Source: an uncultured Gemmatimonadota bacterium (lineage in GTDB: Bacteria > Gemmatimonadota > Gemmatimonadetes > Gemmatimonadales > Gemmatimonadaceae). From it: 64,000 bases of DNA. Below the pieces are notes generated by a model, which saw only the letters and a list, made by a program, of their open reading frames with translations, did not search any database and was not told where the DNA came from. A program made the position numbers and the translations under genes. This document shows, in pieces, positions 15,041-23,501 of this stretch; within the stretch, counting starts at the first letter, position 1, and every line of letters starts with the position of its first letter. The stretch lies in NCBI GenBank assembly GCA_903882745.1, contig CAIRYG010000014.1, forward strand, positions 244,727-308,726, in the 5' to 3' direction.

Positions 15041-15619
15041 ATGCGTTCCCTGCTCTCGCGCGTCGTTGCTCTGTCGCTGATCGCTACTCCCCTCCTGGCT
15101 CAGGAAGGCGAGGCGGCCGGCGGCTCCGTGAACCTGCTCTCGCCCAGCACCGGGCTGATGGCATGGACGCTGATCATTTTTGCGATTGTCTTTGTGGTGC
15201 TCGCCAAGTTCGCCTTCGGCCCGATTACGGCTGCGGTGCGTGACCGCGAGGCCGCGCTCGAAGCTGCCATCGCGTCGGCCAAGGCTGACCAGGAAGCGGC
15301 CGCTGCGCTGCTCGCGCAGCACAAGGCGCTGATTGAAGCGGCCAAGGGCGAGGCGCAGAAGTTCATCTCCGAGGGGCGCGCGACGGCAGAGTCGATGCGC
15401 ACGGAGCTGCTGGAGAGCACCAAGAAGCAGCAGGACGAGATGCTGGAGCGCGCTCGGCGCGACATCGAGGCCGAGAAGGGCAAGGCGATTGACGAGATCC
15501 GCCGCGAGGCGATTGATCTGGCGCTGGCCGGCGCGAGCAAGGTGATCGAGAAGAATCTCGACGACGCGCAGAACCGGAAGCTCGTGGAGAGCTACCTCGC
15601 CTCGATCGGCACGCGATAA
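15041..15619 (+). CDS. atpF: ATP synthase F0 subunit b
   Basis: A 192-residue protein from ATG 15041. It has a signal-like N-terminus (SRVVALSLIATPLLAQEG), one membrane helix (AWTLIIFAIVFVVLAKFAFG) and a long charged helix of heptads (EAALEAAIASAKADQEAAAA ... RRDIEAEKGKAIDEIRREA) that forms the peripheral stalk. The extra N-terminal signal peptide is shared with subunit a here. It ends directly at atpH (TAA then ATG, no gap). Confidence 0.93.
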   Translation: MRSLLSRVVALSLIATPLLAQEGEAAGGSVNLLSPSTGLMAWTLIIFAIVFVVLAKFAFGPITAAVRDREAALEAAIASAKADQEAAAALLAQHKALIEAAKGEAQKFISEGRATAESMRTELLESTKKQQDEMLERARRDIEAEKGKAIDEIRREAIDLALAGASKVIEKNLDDAQNRKLVESYLASIGTR

Positions 15620-16159
15620 ATGAACAACGAGTCGATCGCCAAGAACTACGCCGAAGCGTTGCTCGAGTTGGCCACCAAGGCCAACGCGAGCACCGAGTGG
15701 GCGGCGCTGATCAATGGCGTGGCCGGTGCGGTGGAGCAGGATGTGACGCTCCAGCGTTTCCTGGCCGCTCCGCAGGTCACCGAAGCGCACAAAATTGCGA
15801 TGCTCGGCAAGGCGCTCAACGATAAGGCGCCGAGCACTTTTGTGAAGTTTTTGCAGAAGCTCGTGACGAACCGTCGGCAGACGCTCATTCCTGAGATTGC
15901 CGTGGCGTATGGTGATTTGCTGGACGCGGCCGAAGGGCGTTTGCATGCTCGCGTGACGGTGGCGCGGGAGACCTCGGAGGCCGATGTGCAGGCCATTGCG
16001 GCGTCGCTGAGCCGGTCGATCGGGAAGGTTGTGGTGCCGCACGTGGCGGTGGACAGCCGGATCCTGGGCGGCGTGATCGTGAAGTACGGCGACACGGTGA
16101 TGGACGGCTCGGTGCGCCGTCGGCTGGAGCGCTTGAAGGCGCGGATGGTGAGCCGGTAA
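15620..16159 (+). CDS. atpH: ATP synthase F1 subunit delta
   Basis: A 179-residue protein with the delta/OSCP pattern: N-terminal helical bundle (SIAKNYAEALLELA, QDVTLQRFLAAPQV, FLQKLVTNRRQTLIPEI) and the C-terminal signature PHVAVDSRILGGVIVKYGDT followed by VRRRLERLKARM. It sits on top of F1 and joins it to subunit b. In most bacteria atpA, G, D and C follow; here a ferredoxin-like gene comes next. Confidence 0.94.
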   Translation: MNNESIAKNYAEALLELATKANASTEWAALINGVAGAVEQDVTLQRFLAAPQVTEAHKIAMLGKALNDKAPSTFVKFLQKLVTNRRQTLIPEIAVAYGDLLDAAEGRLHARVTVARETSEADVQAIAASLSRSIGKVVVPHVAVDSRILGGVIVKYGDTVMDGSVRRRLERLKARMVSR

Positions 16160-16184
16160 GCGCCGGTTCGCCGTACCGCGGGGG

Positions 16185-16220
16185 GGGCCGGTTGCAGTGG
16201 TGACCGGAAGGAGCCGGCCC
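16185..16220 (+). terminator. Hairpin after atpH
   Basis: GGGCCGG (16185-16191) pairs with CCGGCCC (16214-16220), followed after 9 bases by TTATTTTC. It probably ends the atp transcript. Confidence 0.5.
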
Positions 16221-16262
16221 TGACGCCTTATTTTCTTGTGCTCCGTATCGCAGATTATCCCG

Positions 16263-16835
16263 ATGGCCGAACCAGTCGACCGTCGGGCTTTTTTTACCCA
16301 GGGGTTCCGAAAGGTCCTCGGGAAAGCGGTGGACGCCGTTTCGGCAAAAGTCGGTGGTGGGATTCACATTCGGCCGCCAGGGGCGTTACCTGAGGCGGCG
16401 TTTTTGGCCGCCTGTACGCGGTGCGGGGCGTGTGAGCCGGCGTGTCCGGTGCATGCGATTCACGCCTTGCCCACGAGCGCGGGGTTAGCGGCTGGAACGC
16501 CCGCGTTGCAGGTGGCGAGTCAGGCTTGTGTGATGTGTACGGATATGCCCTGTGCGGTGGCCTGTCCGACGGCCGCGCTTGAGGTGCCGGGCGACCTTTG
16601 GCGCAGCGTGAAGATGTCGGTGATCAGTATCGATACCGAGCGGTGCATTGCGTACCGTGATGTGGAGTGCGGGGTATGCGTGCGCGTGTGCCCCGCGGGT
16701 GAGGACGCGTTGCGACTCGACGCGAAGGGGCGCCCCGTGGTGGGCGCTGCCTGTACGGGATGTGGGGCCTGCATAAATGGCTGCGTCACGAGCCCAAGTT
16801 CAATCACGGCACGACCATTGGAGAGCATGCGATGA
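16263..16835 (+). CDS. Poly-4Fe-4S ferredoxin-type protein (NapF/NapG/MauM-like)
   Basis: A 190-residue protein. Residues 1-30 (DRRAFFTQGFRKVLGKAVDA) resemble the N-terminus of NapF/NapG-like proteins, but no clear Tat twin-Arg is present. Four Cys clusters follow: CTRCGACEPACPVH, CVMCTDMPCAVACP, CIAYRDVECGVCVRVCP and CTGCGACINGCVTSP. This gives up to four 4Fe-4S sites. It would pass electrons to a redox enzyme, but none is encoded beside it. ATG 16263 is preferred over a GTG 27 bases upstream. It is the first gene of a chain in which every stop overlaps the next start by 4 bases. Confidence 0.85.
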   Translation: MAEPVDRRAFFTQGFRKVLGKAVDAVSAKVGGGIHIRPPGALPEAAFLAACTRCGACEPACPVHAIHALPTSAGLAAGTPALQVASQACVMCTDMPCAVACPTAALEVPGDLWRSVKMSVISIDTERCIAYRDVECGVCVRVCPAGEDALRLDAKGRPVVGAACTGCGACINGCVTSPSSITARPLESMR

Positions 16836-17209
16836 GTGGAAAGACACCGGTGCGGGTGGTGCAGAAGCCCTGGGGGCACGAGACGATCTGGGCGCATACG
16901 GAGCACTACGTGGGCAAGGTGCTGCATATCAAGGCGGGTGAATCGCTCTCGTTGCAGTACCATAATGTGAAAGACGAAGTGATCCATGTGTTGAAGGGCG
17001 AGATGATTTACCGCGTGGCCGATGCCGCGGGATCGCCGCTGCGCGAGGTACGGCTCACCGAAGGGGAGAGCTACCGCAACGAGCCCGGGCATGTGCATCA
17101 CATGACGGCTGTCACCGATTGTACCCTGCTGGAGGCCAGCACAAATCATCTGGACGACATCGTACGCTTGACCGACAAATACGGTCGCGAAGGCACGAGC
17201 GCGCCATGA
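16832..17209 (+). CDS. Cupin-domain protein, type II phosphomannose isomerase-like
   Basis: A 125-residue single-domain cupin. It begins with KPWGHETIWAHT, the signature seen at the head of ManC-type mannose-6-phosphate isomerase cupins. The metal-binding motif follows: LSLQYHNVKDEVIHVLKGE gives H-x5-E-x3-H, and the second motif is EPGHVHHM. Such proteins isomerise sugar phosphates or bind sugar ligands. Its place before a nucleotidyltransferase fits a sugar-phosphate role. Actual substrate unknown. Confidence 0.85.
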   Translation: MSGKTPVRVVQKPWGHETIWAHTEHYVGKVLHIKAGESLSLQYHNVKDEVIHVLKGEMIYRVADAAGSPLREVRLTEGESYRNEPGHVHHMTAVTDCTLLEASTNHLDDIVRLTDKYGREGTSAP

Positions 17210-18198
17210 AGGTGATCATCCCGTTGGCGGGGAAGGGCACGCGCCTTCGCCCCCACACGCACACCGTGCCCAAGCCGATGCTGCGCGTGGCGGGCAAGCC
17301 GGTGATGGATTACGTGCTCGACGATGTGCGGAAGCTCGGTGATGTGAGTGAAGTGGTGTACATCACCGGCCACCTCAAGGAGACGGTCGAGGCGCACGCG
17401 CGGGCGGTGTACGCAGACCTGCCCGCCACCTTCATTGAACAGAAGGTGCAGGACGGCACCGCGGGGGCGGTTGAGCTCGCGAAGTCGCGCGTGAAGGGCG
17501 AGCCGGTGCTGATCATTTTTGTCGACACGATTTTCGATGCCGACCTGTCGATCATTGCCACCAGCACGGACGACGGAATCATCTGGACCAAAGAGGTCGA
17601 GGACTACCAGCGCTTTGGCGTGGTGGTGACCGACGCGGCGGGCCACATGACCAAGATTGTCGAAAAGCCGAAGACGCCGATCAGCAAGCGGGCGAATATT
17701 GGCCTCTACTATATCCGCAACTCTGCGCTCTTGTACGAAGGCATCGCGCATACCCTGGCGCAGCCGGCGAACAATGGCGAGTTCTACCTGACCGACGCGT
17801 TTCAGTACATGATCGACCATGGCGCCAAGCTCAAGGTCGAGGATGTTGCCGGGTGGTACGATGCGGGAAAGCTCGACACCTTGCTCGACACCAACCGTGT
17901 GATGCTCGAGAAGGGACGCGCGCGCCGCCCGGCCGATGTACAGGGGGCGACGATCATTGAGCCCGTGTACATCGAGGACGGGTGCACGCTCACGGGGTCG
18001 ACGATCGGCCCGAATGTGAGCATTAGCGCGGGGAGCACGGTCACCGGAACCACGGTGCGCGACACGGTCATTGGCACGAAGTCACGACTGATTGACTGTA
18101 CGCTGCACGATTCGCTGATTGGTGATGCGGTGCTGTTGGAGCGGGTCCATGGGGCAACGACGGTCGGCGATAACTCCGAGGTCCGAGGCGAGCAATGA
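17206..18198 (+). CDS. Sugar-phosphate nucleotidyltransferase with left-handed beta-helix domain
   Basis: A 330-residue protein. The N-terminal Rossmann domain has the NTP motif IIPLAGKGTRLRPHTHTVPK (residues 4-23) with the following KPMLRVAGKPVMDYVLDD, the FVDTIF metal-binding segment and VEKPKTPIS. From about residue 255 there are hexapeptide-like strands (ATIIEPVYIEDGCTLTGSTI, GPNVSISAGSTVTGTTVRDT) forming a beta-helix. The domain order matches long glucose-1-phosphate thymidylyl/uridylyltransferases or GlmU-like proteins. The beta-helix is short and has no obvious acetyltransferase His. It would make an NDP-sugar. Base and sugar cannot be read from sequence. Confidence 0.88.
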   Translation: MKVIIPLAGKGTRLRPHTHTVPKPMLRVAGKPVMDYVLDDVRKLGDVSEVVYITGHLKETVEAHARAVYADLPATFIEQKVQDGTAGAVELAKSRVKGEPVLIIFVDTIFDADLSIIATSTDDGIIWTKEVEDYQRFGVVVTDAAGHMTKIVEKPKTPISKRANIGLYYIRNSALLYEGIAHTLAQPANNGEFYLTDAFQYMIDHGAKLKVEDVAGWYDAGKLDTLLDTNRVMLEKGRARRPADVQGATIIEPVYIEDGCTLTGSTIGPNVSISAGSTVTGTTVRDTVIGTKSRLIDCTLHDSLIGDAVLLERVHGATTVGDNSEVRGEQ

Positions 18199-19568
18199 GC
18201 GATCTGAGTCGGCGGGACATGTTGAAGGGAGCAGCACTCGCAGGAGCAGGATTGGCTGCGAGTGGCGCATTTACGCGTGGAATCGCCGAGGACATTTCGG
18301 CAATCGCACATCCGGATCAGCAGCCCGCGGCTCCCAAAGCGCGCAAGACCATGAAAGGCGTGCCCTTTGAGCGCATGGCGAATGTGCGCGTCGGGATCGT
18401 CGGCACGGGGCTTCGTGGACGCTCGGTGCTCAACGAACTCCTTGGCATTGACGGGGTGACGATTGTCGCGATCTGCGATACCGTCCCCGACAAGCTGGCG
18501 CGCGCCACCAAGATGATCACCGACAAGGGGCACGCCGCACCGGCGACTTACACCGGAGGCGATCATGCCTTTGAGCAGTTGGTGGCGCGCACCGATGTGG
18601 ACATCGTGTACACCGCGACCCCGTGGGAGTACCATGTGCCGGTGATGCTCGCGGCGCTGGCGCACGGGCATCATACGGCGAGCGAGTGCCCGTTTGGCAC
18701 GACGCTCAAGGATCTGTGGGCGCTGGTCGACGCGAGCGAGAAGGCGCGCAAGCATTGCCTGCATCTCGAGAACTGCAACTACGGCTACAACGAGATGATG
18801 GTGAACCGGATGGTGCATGAGGGGGTGTTCGGCGAAGTGTTGCACGCCGAAGCGGCCTATCTGCACGATCTGCGCGGGATTTTGAATGAAGGACGGGACG
18901 AGGGGCTGTGGCGCCGCGCGTGGCACACGCGGGCGAACGCGAACCTGTATCCCACGCACGGACTCGGGCCGGTGAGCTGGTACTTGGATATCCATAGCGG
19001 CGACCGCTACGACTACATGGTGAGCGTGAGCGGGCCGGAGCGTGGCTTGTCGATCTACCGCGAAGAGACCGTCAAGGACAAGAGCGATCCCAAGTGGAAC
19101 GAGCAGTACATCACCGGCGACATGAATACGTCGATCCTCAAGACCGTGAAGGGGAAGACCGTGATGCTGCAGCACGACGTGAGCAATGCGCGTCCCTATA
19201 CGCGCCACAATCGTGTGTTGGGGACGAAGGGAACGTTTGAGGACTATCCGCCGCGGATTTATGTCGAAGGCAAGTCGGCAAAGGAGCAGTTCTATCCGAT
19301 TGACGACTGGAAGAAAGATTTCGAGCATCCGCTCTGGACGCGCGTGGGTGACAAGGCGCGGAGCGGTGGCCACGGCGGCATGGACTACGTGATGGCCTTC
19401 CGGTTGATCGAGTGCATGCACGAGGGACTCGTGCCAGATTATGACGTGTACGATGCCGCTACCTGGAGTGCGCCGTTCCCGCTGTCGCAGATGAGTGTGG
19501 CCAAGAGTGGCCAGCCCATGAAGTTTCCTGACTTCACCCGTGGCGAATGGAGTAAGAAACGCTCGTGA
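18195..19568 (+). CDS. Gfo/Idh/MocA-family oxidoreductase, GH109-like, Tat-exported
   Basis: A 457-residue protein with a Tat-type signal (SRRDMLKGAALAGAGLAASG). The NAD-binding fold follows: VRVGIVGTGLRGRSVLNELL, then AICDT, and VYTATPWEYHVPV. Further hallmarks are HHTASECPFG in the EKP position, HLENCNYGYNEMMV, LHAEAAYLHDLRG and LYPTHGLGPVSWYLDI. These match the GH109 alpha-N-acetylgalactosaminidase branch, which uses NAD to cleave glycosides. The canonical catalytic Lys of dehydrogenases (EKP) is replaced by ECP. It precedes a solute symporter, so it may release a sugar that is then imported. GH109 activity is an inference from motif similarity. Confidence 0.85.
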   Translation: MSDLSRRDMLKGAALAGAGLAASGAFTRGIAEDISAIAHPDQQPAAPKARKTMKGVPFERMANVRVGIVGTGLRGRSVLNELLGIDGVTIVAICDTVPDKLARATKMITDKGHAAPATYTGGDHAFEQLVARTDVDIVYTATPWEYHVPVMLAALAHGHHTASECPFGTTLKDLWALVDASEKARKHCLHLENCNYGYNEMMVNRMVHEGVFGEVLHAEAAYLHDLRGILNEGRDEGLWRRAWHTRANANLYPTHGLGPVSWYLDIHSGDRYDYMVSVSGPERGLSIYREETVKDKSDPKWNEQYITGDMNTSILKTVKGKTVMLQHDVSNARPYTRHNRVLGTKGTFEDYPPRIYVEGKSAKEQFYPIDDWKKDFEHPLWTRVGDKARSGGHGGMDYVMAFRLIECMHEGLVPDYDVYDAATWSAPFPLSQMSVAKSGQPMKFPDFTRGEWSKKRS

Positions 19569-21382
19569 CCTTCCCTTTGATGCAGGCAGCACCCGCTGCG
19601 GTGGCGACCGCGTTCCATTTCGCCACGATCGACTGGGTGATTATCGCCACGTCGATCGCCGTGAGCTTTATTCCCGCGCTGTTCTTTTGGCGCCGAGCGA
19701 GCGAGAGCACCAGCGAGTTCTTCACGTCTGGGCGCGCGGCGCCCTGGTGGCTCGTCGGTATTTCGATGGTCGCCACGACCTTCAGCACCGATACGCCGAA
19801 CCTTGTCACCAACATGGTGCGACAGAGTGGCGTGGCGGAGAACTGGCTCTGGTGGAGCTTCCTGCTCACCGGCATGATGACGGTGTTCTTCTACGCTCGG
19901 CTCTGGCGTCGTTCCGGCGTGCTCACCGATCTCGAGTTTTACGAGATCCGCTACTCGGGAAAGGCCTCACGCATTCTCCGCGGCTTTCGTGCCGTGTATC
20001 TGGGGCTGTTCTTCAACTGCGTGATTATGGCCACGGTGAACCTTGCCGCGGCGAAAATCGGTAACGTGGTGTTGGGGTGGCCAATGGAGCGCACCCTGCT
20101 GGTGTGCGCCGTGATGACGATCTTCTTTGCCTCAGTCTCCGGGCTCTGGGGCGTGCTCGTTACGGATACCATCCAGTTTGGGATCACCATGACGGGGACC
20201 TTTGCGGTGGCGTACTACGCGCTGCAGCAGCCCGCGGTTGGTGGACTCGCGGGACTCTTTGCGAAGGTGCCGGCGAGCAAGCTCGCCCTGCTTCCCGATT
20301 TCGGGAACTGGAGTGTGGCGGCCACGGTGTTCATTATTCCGCTCACCATTCAATGGTGGAGCGTCTGGTACCCAGGGGCTGAGCCGGGCGGCGGTTCGTA
20401 CATTGCGCAGCGCATGCTCGCGTCCAAAACAGAAAAAGACGCGGTGATCGGCACCCTGCTGTTCAACGTGATGCACTATGCGTTGCGTCCCTGGCCGTGG
20501 ATCATTGTCGCGCTGGCGTCGACAATCATCTACCCGCAGCTCAGCGACATTGCGACGACCTTCCCGCATGTCGACCCGAAGCTCATTGGCGACGACATCG
20601 CCTATCCGGCCATGATGCGGTTCCTCCCGGCAGGTTTCCTTGGCCTCGTGGTCGCGGGCACGTTGGCGGCGTATCGGTCGACGATCGAGACGCACCTGAA
20701 CTGGGGGACGTCGTACCTCGTGCACGACTTCTACCGTCGCTTCCTGCGTCCGGGGCTCACCGAAAAGCACTATGTGCTCGTGGGCCGTCTCGTGACGGCG
20801 GCGCTCATGGTGTGCGCCGCGCTCATGACCTACGCGCTGGGCACCGCCAAGGAAGCCTTTGACCTGATTCTCTCGATTGGCGCTGGCACGGGCTTGCTCT
20901 ATCTGCTGCGTTGGTTCTGGTGGCGCGTGAGTGCCTGGAGTGAGATCTCGGCGATGGCGTCGTCGTTCGTTGTGGCGCTTGGTTTCTTCATTGCCCGCAA
21001 GAATGGCATGGTGGTGGCCGAGCATGTGTCGCTGCTCGTGACCGTGGGCGTCACGACGGTGGTGTGGTTTGTGACCACCCTTGTGGCCGCGCCGGCCGAT
21101 GACGAGACGCTGCTGAAGTTCTTCACGCTCGTCCGACCGGGCGGCCCAGGCTGGGGCCCGATTCGTGCCAAGTCCTCGGTGCAGCCCGCCGCCAACGCGC
21201 TCCCACAGGCGATGCTCGGCTGGGTGCTCGGGTGCTCGTTCGTCTACTCGGCGCTCTTTGGCACCGGCAGCTATTTGTACGGACGGATGCCGCAGTTCTA
21301 CGCCTGCCTCGCCATTTTCGTCATCAGTGGCTTCTTTATGCAGCGTGTGCTGTCGGGCTTCTGGGCGCAGAGCGAAGGATGA
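19565..21382 (+). CDS. Sodium:solute symporter family transporter
   Basis: A 605-residue protein from GTG 19565 with about 13-14 hydrophobic helices. SSS signatures include SEFFTSGRAAPWWLVGISMV and STDTPNLVTNMV near helix 1-2, the conserved LWGVLVTDTIQFGITMTGTF, and RFLPAGFLGLVVAGTLAAYR followed by STIETHLNWGTSYLVHDFYR in the region of the second sodium-site helix. It would couple Na+ entry to uptake of a sugar or related solute. It is coupled by 4-base overlaps to a GH109-like gene before it and a nucleotidyltransferase after it. Confidence 0.92.
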   Translation: MTFPLMQAAPAAVATAFHFATIDWVIIATSIAVSFIPALFFWRRASESTSEFFTSGRAAPWWLVGISMVATTFSTDTPNLVTNMVRQSGVAENWLWWSFLLTGMMTVFFYARLWRRSGVLTDLEFYEIRYSGKASRILRGFRAVYLGLFFNCVIMATVNLAAAKIGNVVLGWPMERTLLVCAVMTIFFASVSGLWGVLVTDTIQFGITMTGTFAVAYYALQQPAVGGLAGLFAKVPASKLALLPDFGNWSVAATVFIIPLTIQWWSVWYPGAEPGGGSYIAQRMLASKTEKDAVIGTLLFNVMHYALRPWPWIIVALASTIIYPQLSDIATTFPHVDPKLIGDDIAYPAMMRFLPAGFLGLVVAGTLAAYRSTIETHLNWGTSYLVHDFYRRFLRPGLTEKHYVLVGRLVTAALMVCAALMTYALGTAKEAFDLILSIGAGTGLLYLLRWFWWRVSAWSEISAMASSFVVALGFFIARKNGMVVAEHVSLLVTVGVTTVVWFVTTLVAAPADDETLLKFFTLVRPGGPGWGPIRAKSSVQPAANALPQAMLGWVLGCSFVYSALFGTGSYLYGRMPQFYACLAIFVISGFFMQRVLSGFWAQSEG

Positions 21383-22215
21383 CCACAGCAGGGCCCGCGA
21401 CTCAGGCAGTTATCCTGGCTCGCGGGCTCGGCACGCGAATGCGGCGTGCAAGCGGCGAACAGTCCGCGCAGGGACTCGATGCGGCGCAGGACGCGGCCGC
21501 ATCGAGCGGGGCGAAGGGGATGATGCCCTTCGCTCGTCCGTTTCTGGACTACTCGCTCTCGGTGTTGGCCGATGCCGGTATTCGCGAGGCGGTGCTGGTG
21601 ATTGGGCCCGAGCATTTGGAGATGCGGCGTTACTTCGAGGCGACCGCGGCCGGGCGGCGCGTGACCCTTGGGTTTGCGGTGCAAGCTGAGCCGCGCGGAA
21701 CAGCGGATGCTGTGCTCGCGGCACGCGACGCGGTGCGCGATGCGCCATTCCTCGTTCTCAACTCCGACAATCTGTATCCCGCCGAGGCGTGCCGTGCGGC
21801 CGCCGCGATTGGCGGCAGCGGACTCGTGGCGTTCGACGCCGGCGCGCTGGTGTCACTTGGGGGGATCGAGGCGGAGCGCGTGTTGAAGTTCGCGCTGATC
21901 GATGTGGACGACTCAGGGATGCTGCGCACGATTCGTGAAAAGCCAGCCGCTGACGATCCGCTCGCGCTGAGAGCCGAGCGGTGGGTGTCGATGAATCTCT
22001 GGTCGTTCACGCCGGCAATGTTTGACGCCTGTGCACGGGTGCGCCCGTCGCCACGCGGAGAGTTAGAGCTCCAGGATGCGGTGATGATGGCGATCGGGGA
22101 GCTGGGGGAGCGCTTCCGCGTGGTGCAGGCGCGTGCGGGGGTGCTCGATTTGTCGAGTCGCGTTGACGTGGGATTTGTGGGGCGTCAACTGGCGGCGATG
22201 GATCCGCGCCCATGA
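21379..22215 (+). CDS. Second sugar nucleotidyltransferase (NTP_transferase family)
   Basis: A 278-residue protein with the N-terminal motif AVILARGLGTRMRR (residues 9-22), a 20-25-residue Ala/Gln-rich insertion, then KGMMPFARPFLDYSLSVLAD (the K-P signature). NSDNLYPAEA gives the metal-binding Asp, and FALIDVDDSGMLRTIREKP the product-binding strand. The C-terminal WSFTPAMFDACARVRPSPRG (ELELQDAV follows) is typical of sugar-1-phosphate nucleotidyltransferases. It lacks a beta-helix tail. It directly precedes the sugar kinase, so kinase product to NDP-sugar is the likely step. Confidence 0.85.
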   Translation: MTTAGPATQAVILARGLGTRMRRASGEQSAQGLDAAQDAAASSGAKGMMPFARPFLDYSLSVLADAGIREAVLVIGPEHLEMRRYFEATAAGRRVTLGFAVQAEPRGTADAVLAARDAVRDAPFLVLNSDNLYPAEACRAAAAIGGSGLVAFDAGALVSLGGIEAERVLKFALIDVDDSGMLRTIREKPAADDPLALRAERWVSMNLWSFTPAMFDACARVRPSPRGELELQDAVMMAIGELGERFRVVQARAGVLDLSSRVDVGFVGRQLAAMDPRP

Positions 22216-23501
22216 GAAAGCACTATCTGATTCCTGGGCGTGTGGAGCTGGTGGGCAAGCATGTGGATTATGCGGGTGGCCGGTCGTTGACGTGCGCGGT
22301 GGATCTCACCATCCAGGTGCGCGCGACGTCGATGCCGGAGCCTGTGGTGCGTGTGCGGGACTCGCAGCGGCGCGGGCTGGTGGTGTTGCCGCTCAGTGCG
22401 AGCACGGCGCGGAACGGGGCGATGTGGAGCACCTACATTGCGGCGGTTGCGCGTCGGTTTGCGCGAGATTTTCCGCATGCTCGAGTGGGCGTCGATATCA
22501 AATTGAAGAGCAATCTGCCCGCCTCTGCTGGGCTGAGTAGTTCGAGCGCGCTGGTGGTGGCGATTGCCACGGCGTTGGCTGATGCGAACAACATGCAGGA
22601 CGATCCGCGCTGGCAGGACGCGATTCCCAGTGACATTGCGCGCGCCGAGTACTTTGCCGCCATGGAAACCGGGGCACCCTTTGGCGGCTTTGCCGGCGAT
22701 TCTGGGGTTGGGGTGCGTGGCGGAGCGCAGGACCATGTGGCGATCGTCTGTGCGGCCGCGGGCCATTGCGGGGTGTTTTCGTATCTGCCCGCGGCACTCG
22801 AGCGGCGTGTGCCGTGGCCGTCGGATCATGTGCTCGCGGTTGGCGTGAGCGGGGTGCGGGCTACCAAAACGGGGAACGCGCGCGGCGCGTACAATCGCGC
22901 ATCTGACGCCATGCGCGCGTTGGTGCGGGCGTGGAACGCGAAGAGCGGTCGATCCGATGCAACGCTAGCCGACGCGCTCGCGAGTGGTGCAGCAGCGGCG
23001 GCGGAGATTGCGCTGCTGGCCGAGCGTGGTGCTGAAGGAATAGGCGGGGCGTATCTCGTGCCCCGATTGGCACAGTTCCGCGCCGAGGTTGATGAGATTG
23101 TGCCAGGGGCAGCGGATGCGCTGCTGGCGAGAGCGCTTGAGCAGTTTGGAGGGATTGTGGATCGCTCGCAGCGCTTGGCAGAGGATGCGTTGGGTAATCA
23201 GGTGCCGGAGACGATTGCACTGCAGCGGATGGCACGCGAGCAGGGCGCCGTAGCCTCCTCGGCTTTTGGCGCGGGCTTTGGTGGTGCGGTGTGGGCGATG
23301 ATTCCTCGCGACGAGGCCGCCGAGTTTGCGGTGTCGTGGCGGGAGGAGTATGTGGCTGCCTTTCCGCAGCACGCTGGGTATGCCAAAGTTGTGTTGACGG
23401 AACCCGCTGGCCCTACCCGTGAATCGCACGAGGGCCACGACGGTCGCCACGACGGTCGCCAGGACGGGCGCCAAGACGGGCGCGAGGGGCACGAGGGATG
23501 A
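22212..23501 (+). CDS. GHMP-family sugar kinase (galactokinase-like) with altered sugar pocket
   Basis: A 429-residue protein. Residues 8-22 are PGRVELVGKHVDYAGG, the galactokinase signature, but the Glu of GEH is Lys (GKH). The GHMP ATP loop is LPASAGLSSSSAL (about 98-110) and the catalytic Asp is in GGAQDHVAIV. Motif 3 is SAFGAGFGGAVWAM. The C-terminus ends in a hydrophilic tail of DGR-type repeats (about residues 408-424) encoded by 12-bp tandem repeats. Galactokinases phosphorylate the C1-OH of galactose; the substituted Glu normally touches the sugar. A substrate other than galactose is likely (see findings). Coupled on both sides by 4-base overlaps. Confidence 0.85.
   Translation: MRKHYLIPGRVELVGKHVDYAGGRSLTCAVDLTIQVRATSMPEPVVRVRDSQRRGLVVLPLSASTARNGAMWSTYIAAVARRFARDFPHARVGVDIKLKSNLPASAGLSSSSALVVAIATALADANNMQDDPRWQDAIPSDIARAEYFAAMETGAPFGGFAGDSGVGVRGGAQDHVAIVCAAAGHCGVFSYLPAALERRVPWPSDHVLAVGVSGVRATKTGNARGAYNRASDAMRALVRAWNAKSGRSDATLADALASGAAAAAEIALLAERGAEGIGGAYLVPRLAQFRAEVDEIVPGAADALLARALEQFGGIVDRSQRLAEDALGNQVPETIALQRMAREQGAVASSAFGAGFGGAVWAMIPRDEAAEFAVSWREEYVAAFPQHAGYAKVVLTEPAGPTRESHEGHDGRHDGRQDGRQDGREGHEG
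23436..23483 (+). repeat. 12-bp tandem repeat at the 3' end of the sugar kinase gene
   Basis: Four 12-bp units in frame: CACGACGGTCGC twice exactly, then CAGGACGGGCGC and CAAGACGGGCGC. They encode HDGR-HDGR-QDGR-QDGR. The array is bounded by imperfect copies of CACGAGGG(C/A). Confidence 0.9.

Noticed and set aside
16185..16225. Small signal recognition particle RNA (GACCGGAAGGAGCC looks like the SRP loop)
   Set aside because: The conserved SRP helix 8 loop motif is not met, and the segment folds as a simple hairpin after atpH.
17802..19592. Long antisense open frame (596 codons, minus) across the nucleotidyltransferase and GH109-like genes
   Set aside because: His/Arg-rich composition, no domain, and the opposite strand encodes clear protein families. 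Such mirror frames are expected in high-GC coding DNA.
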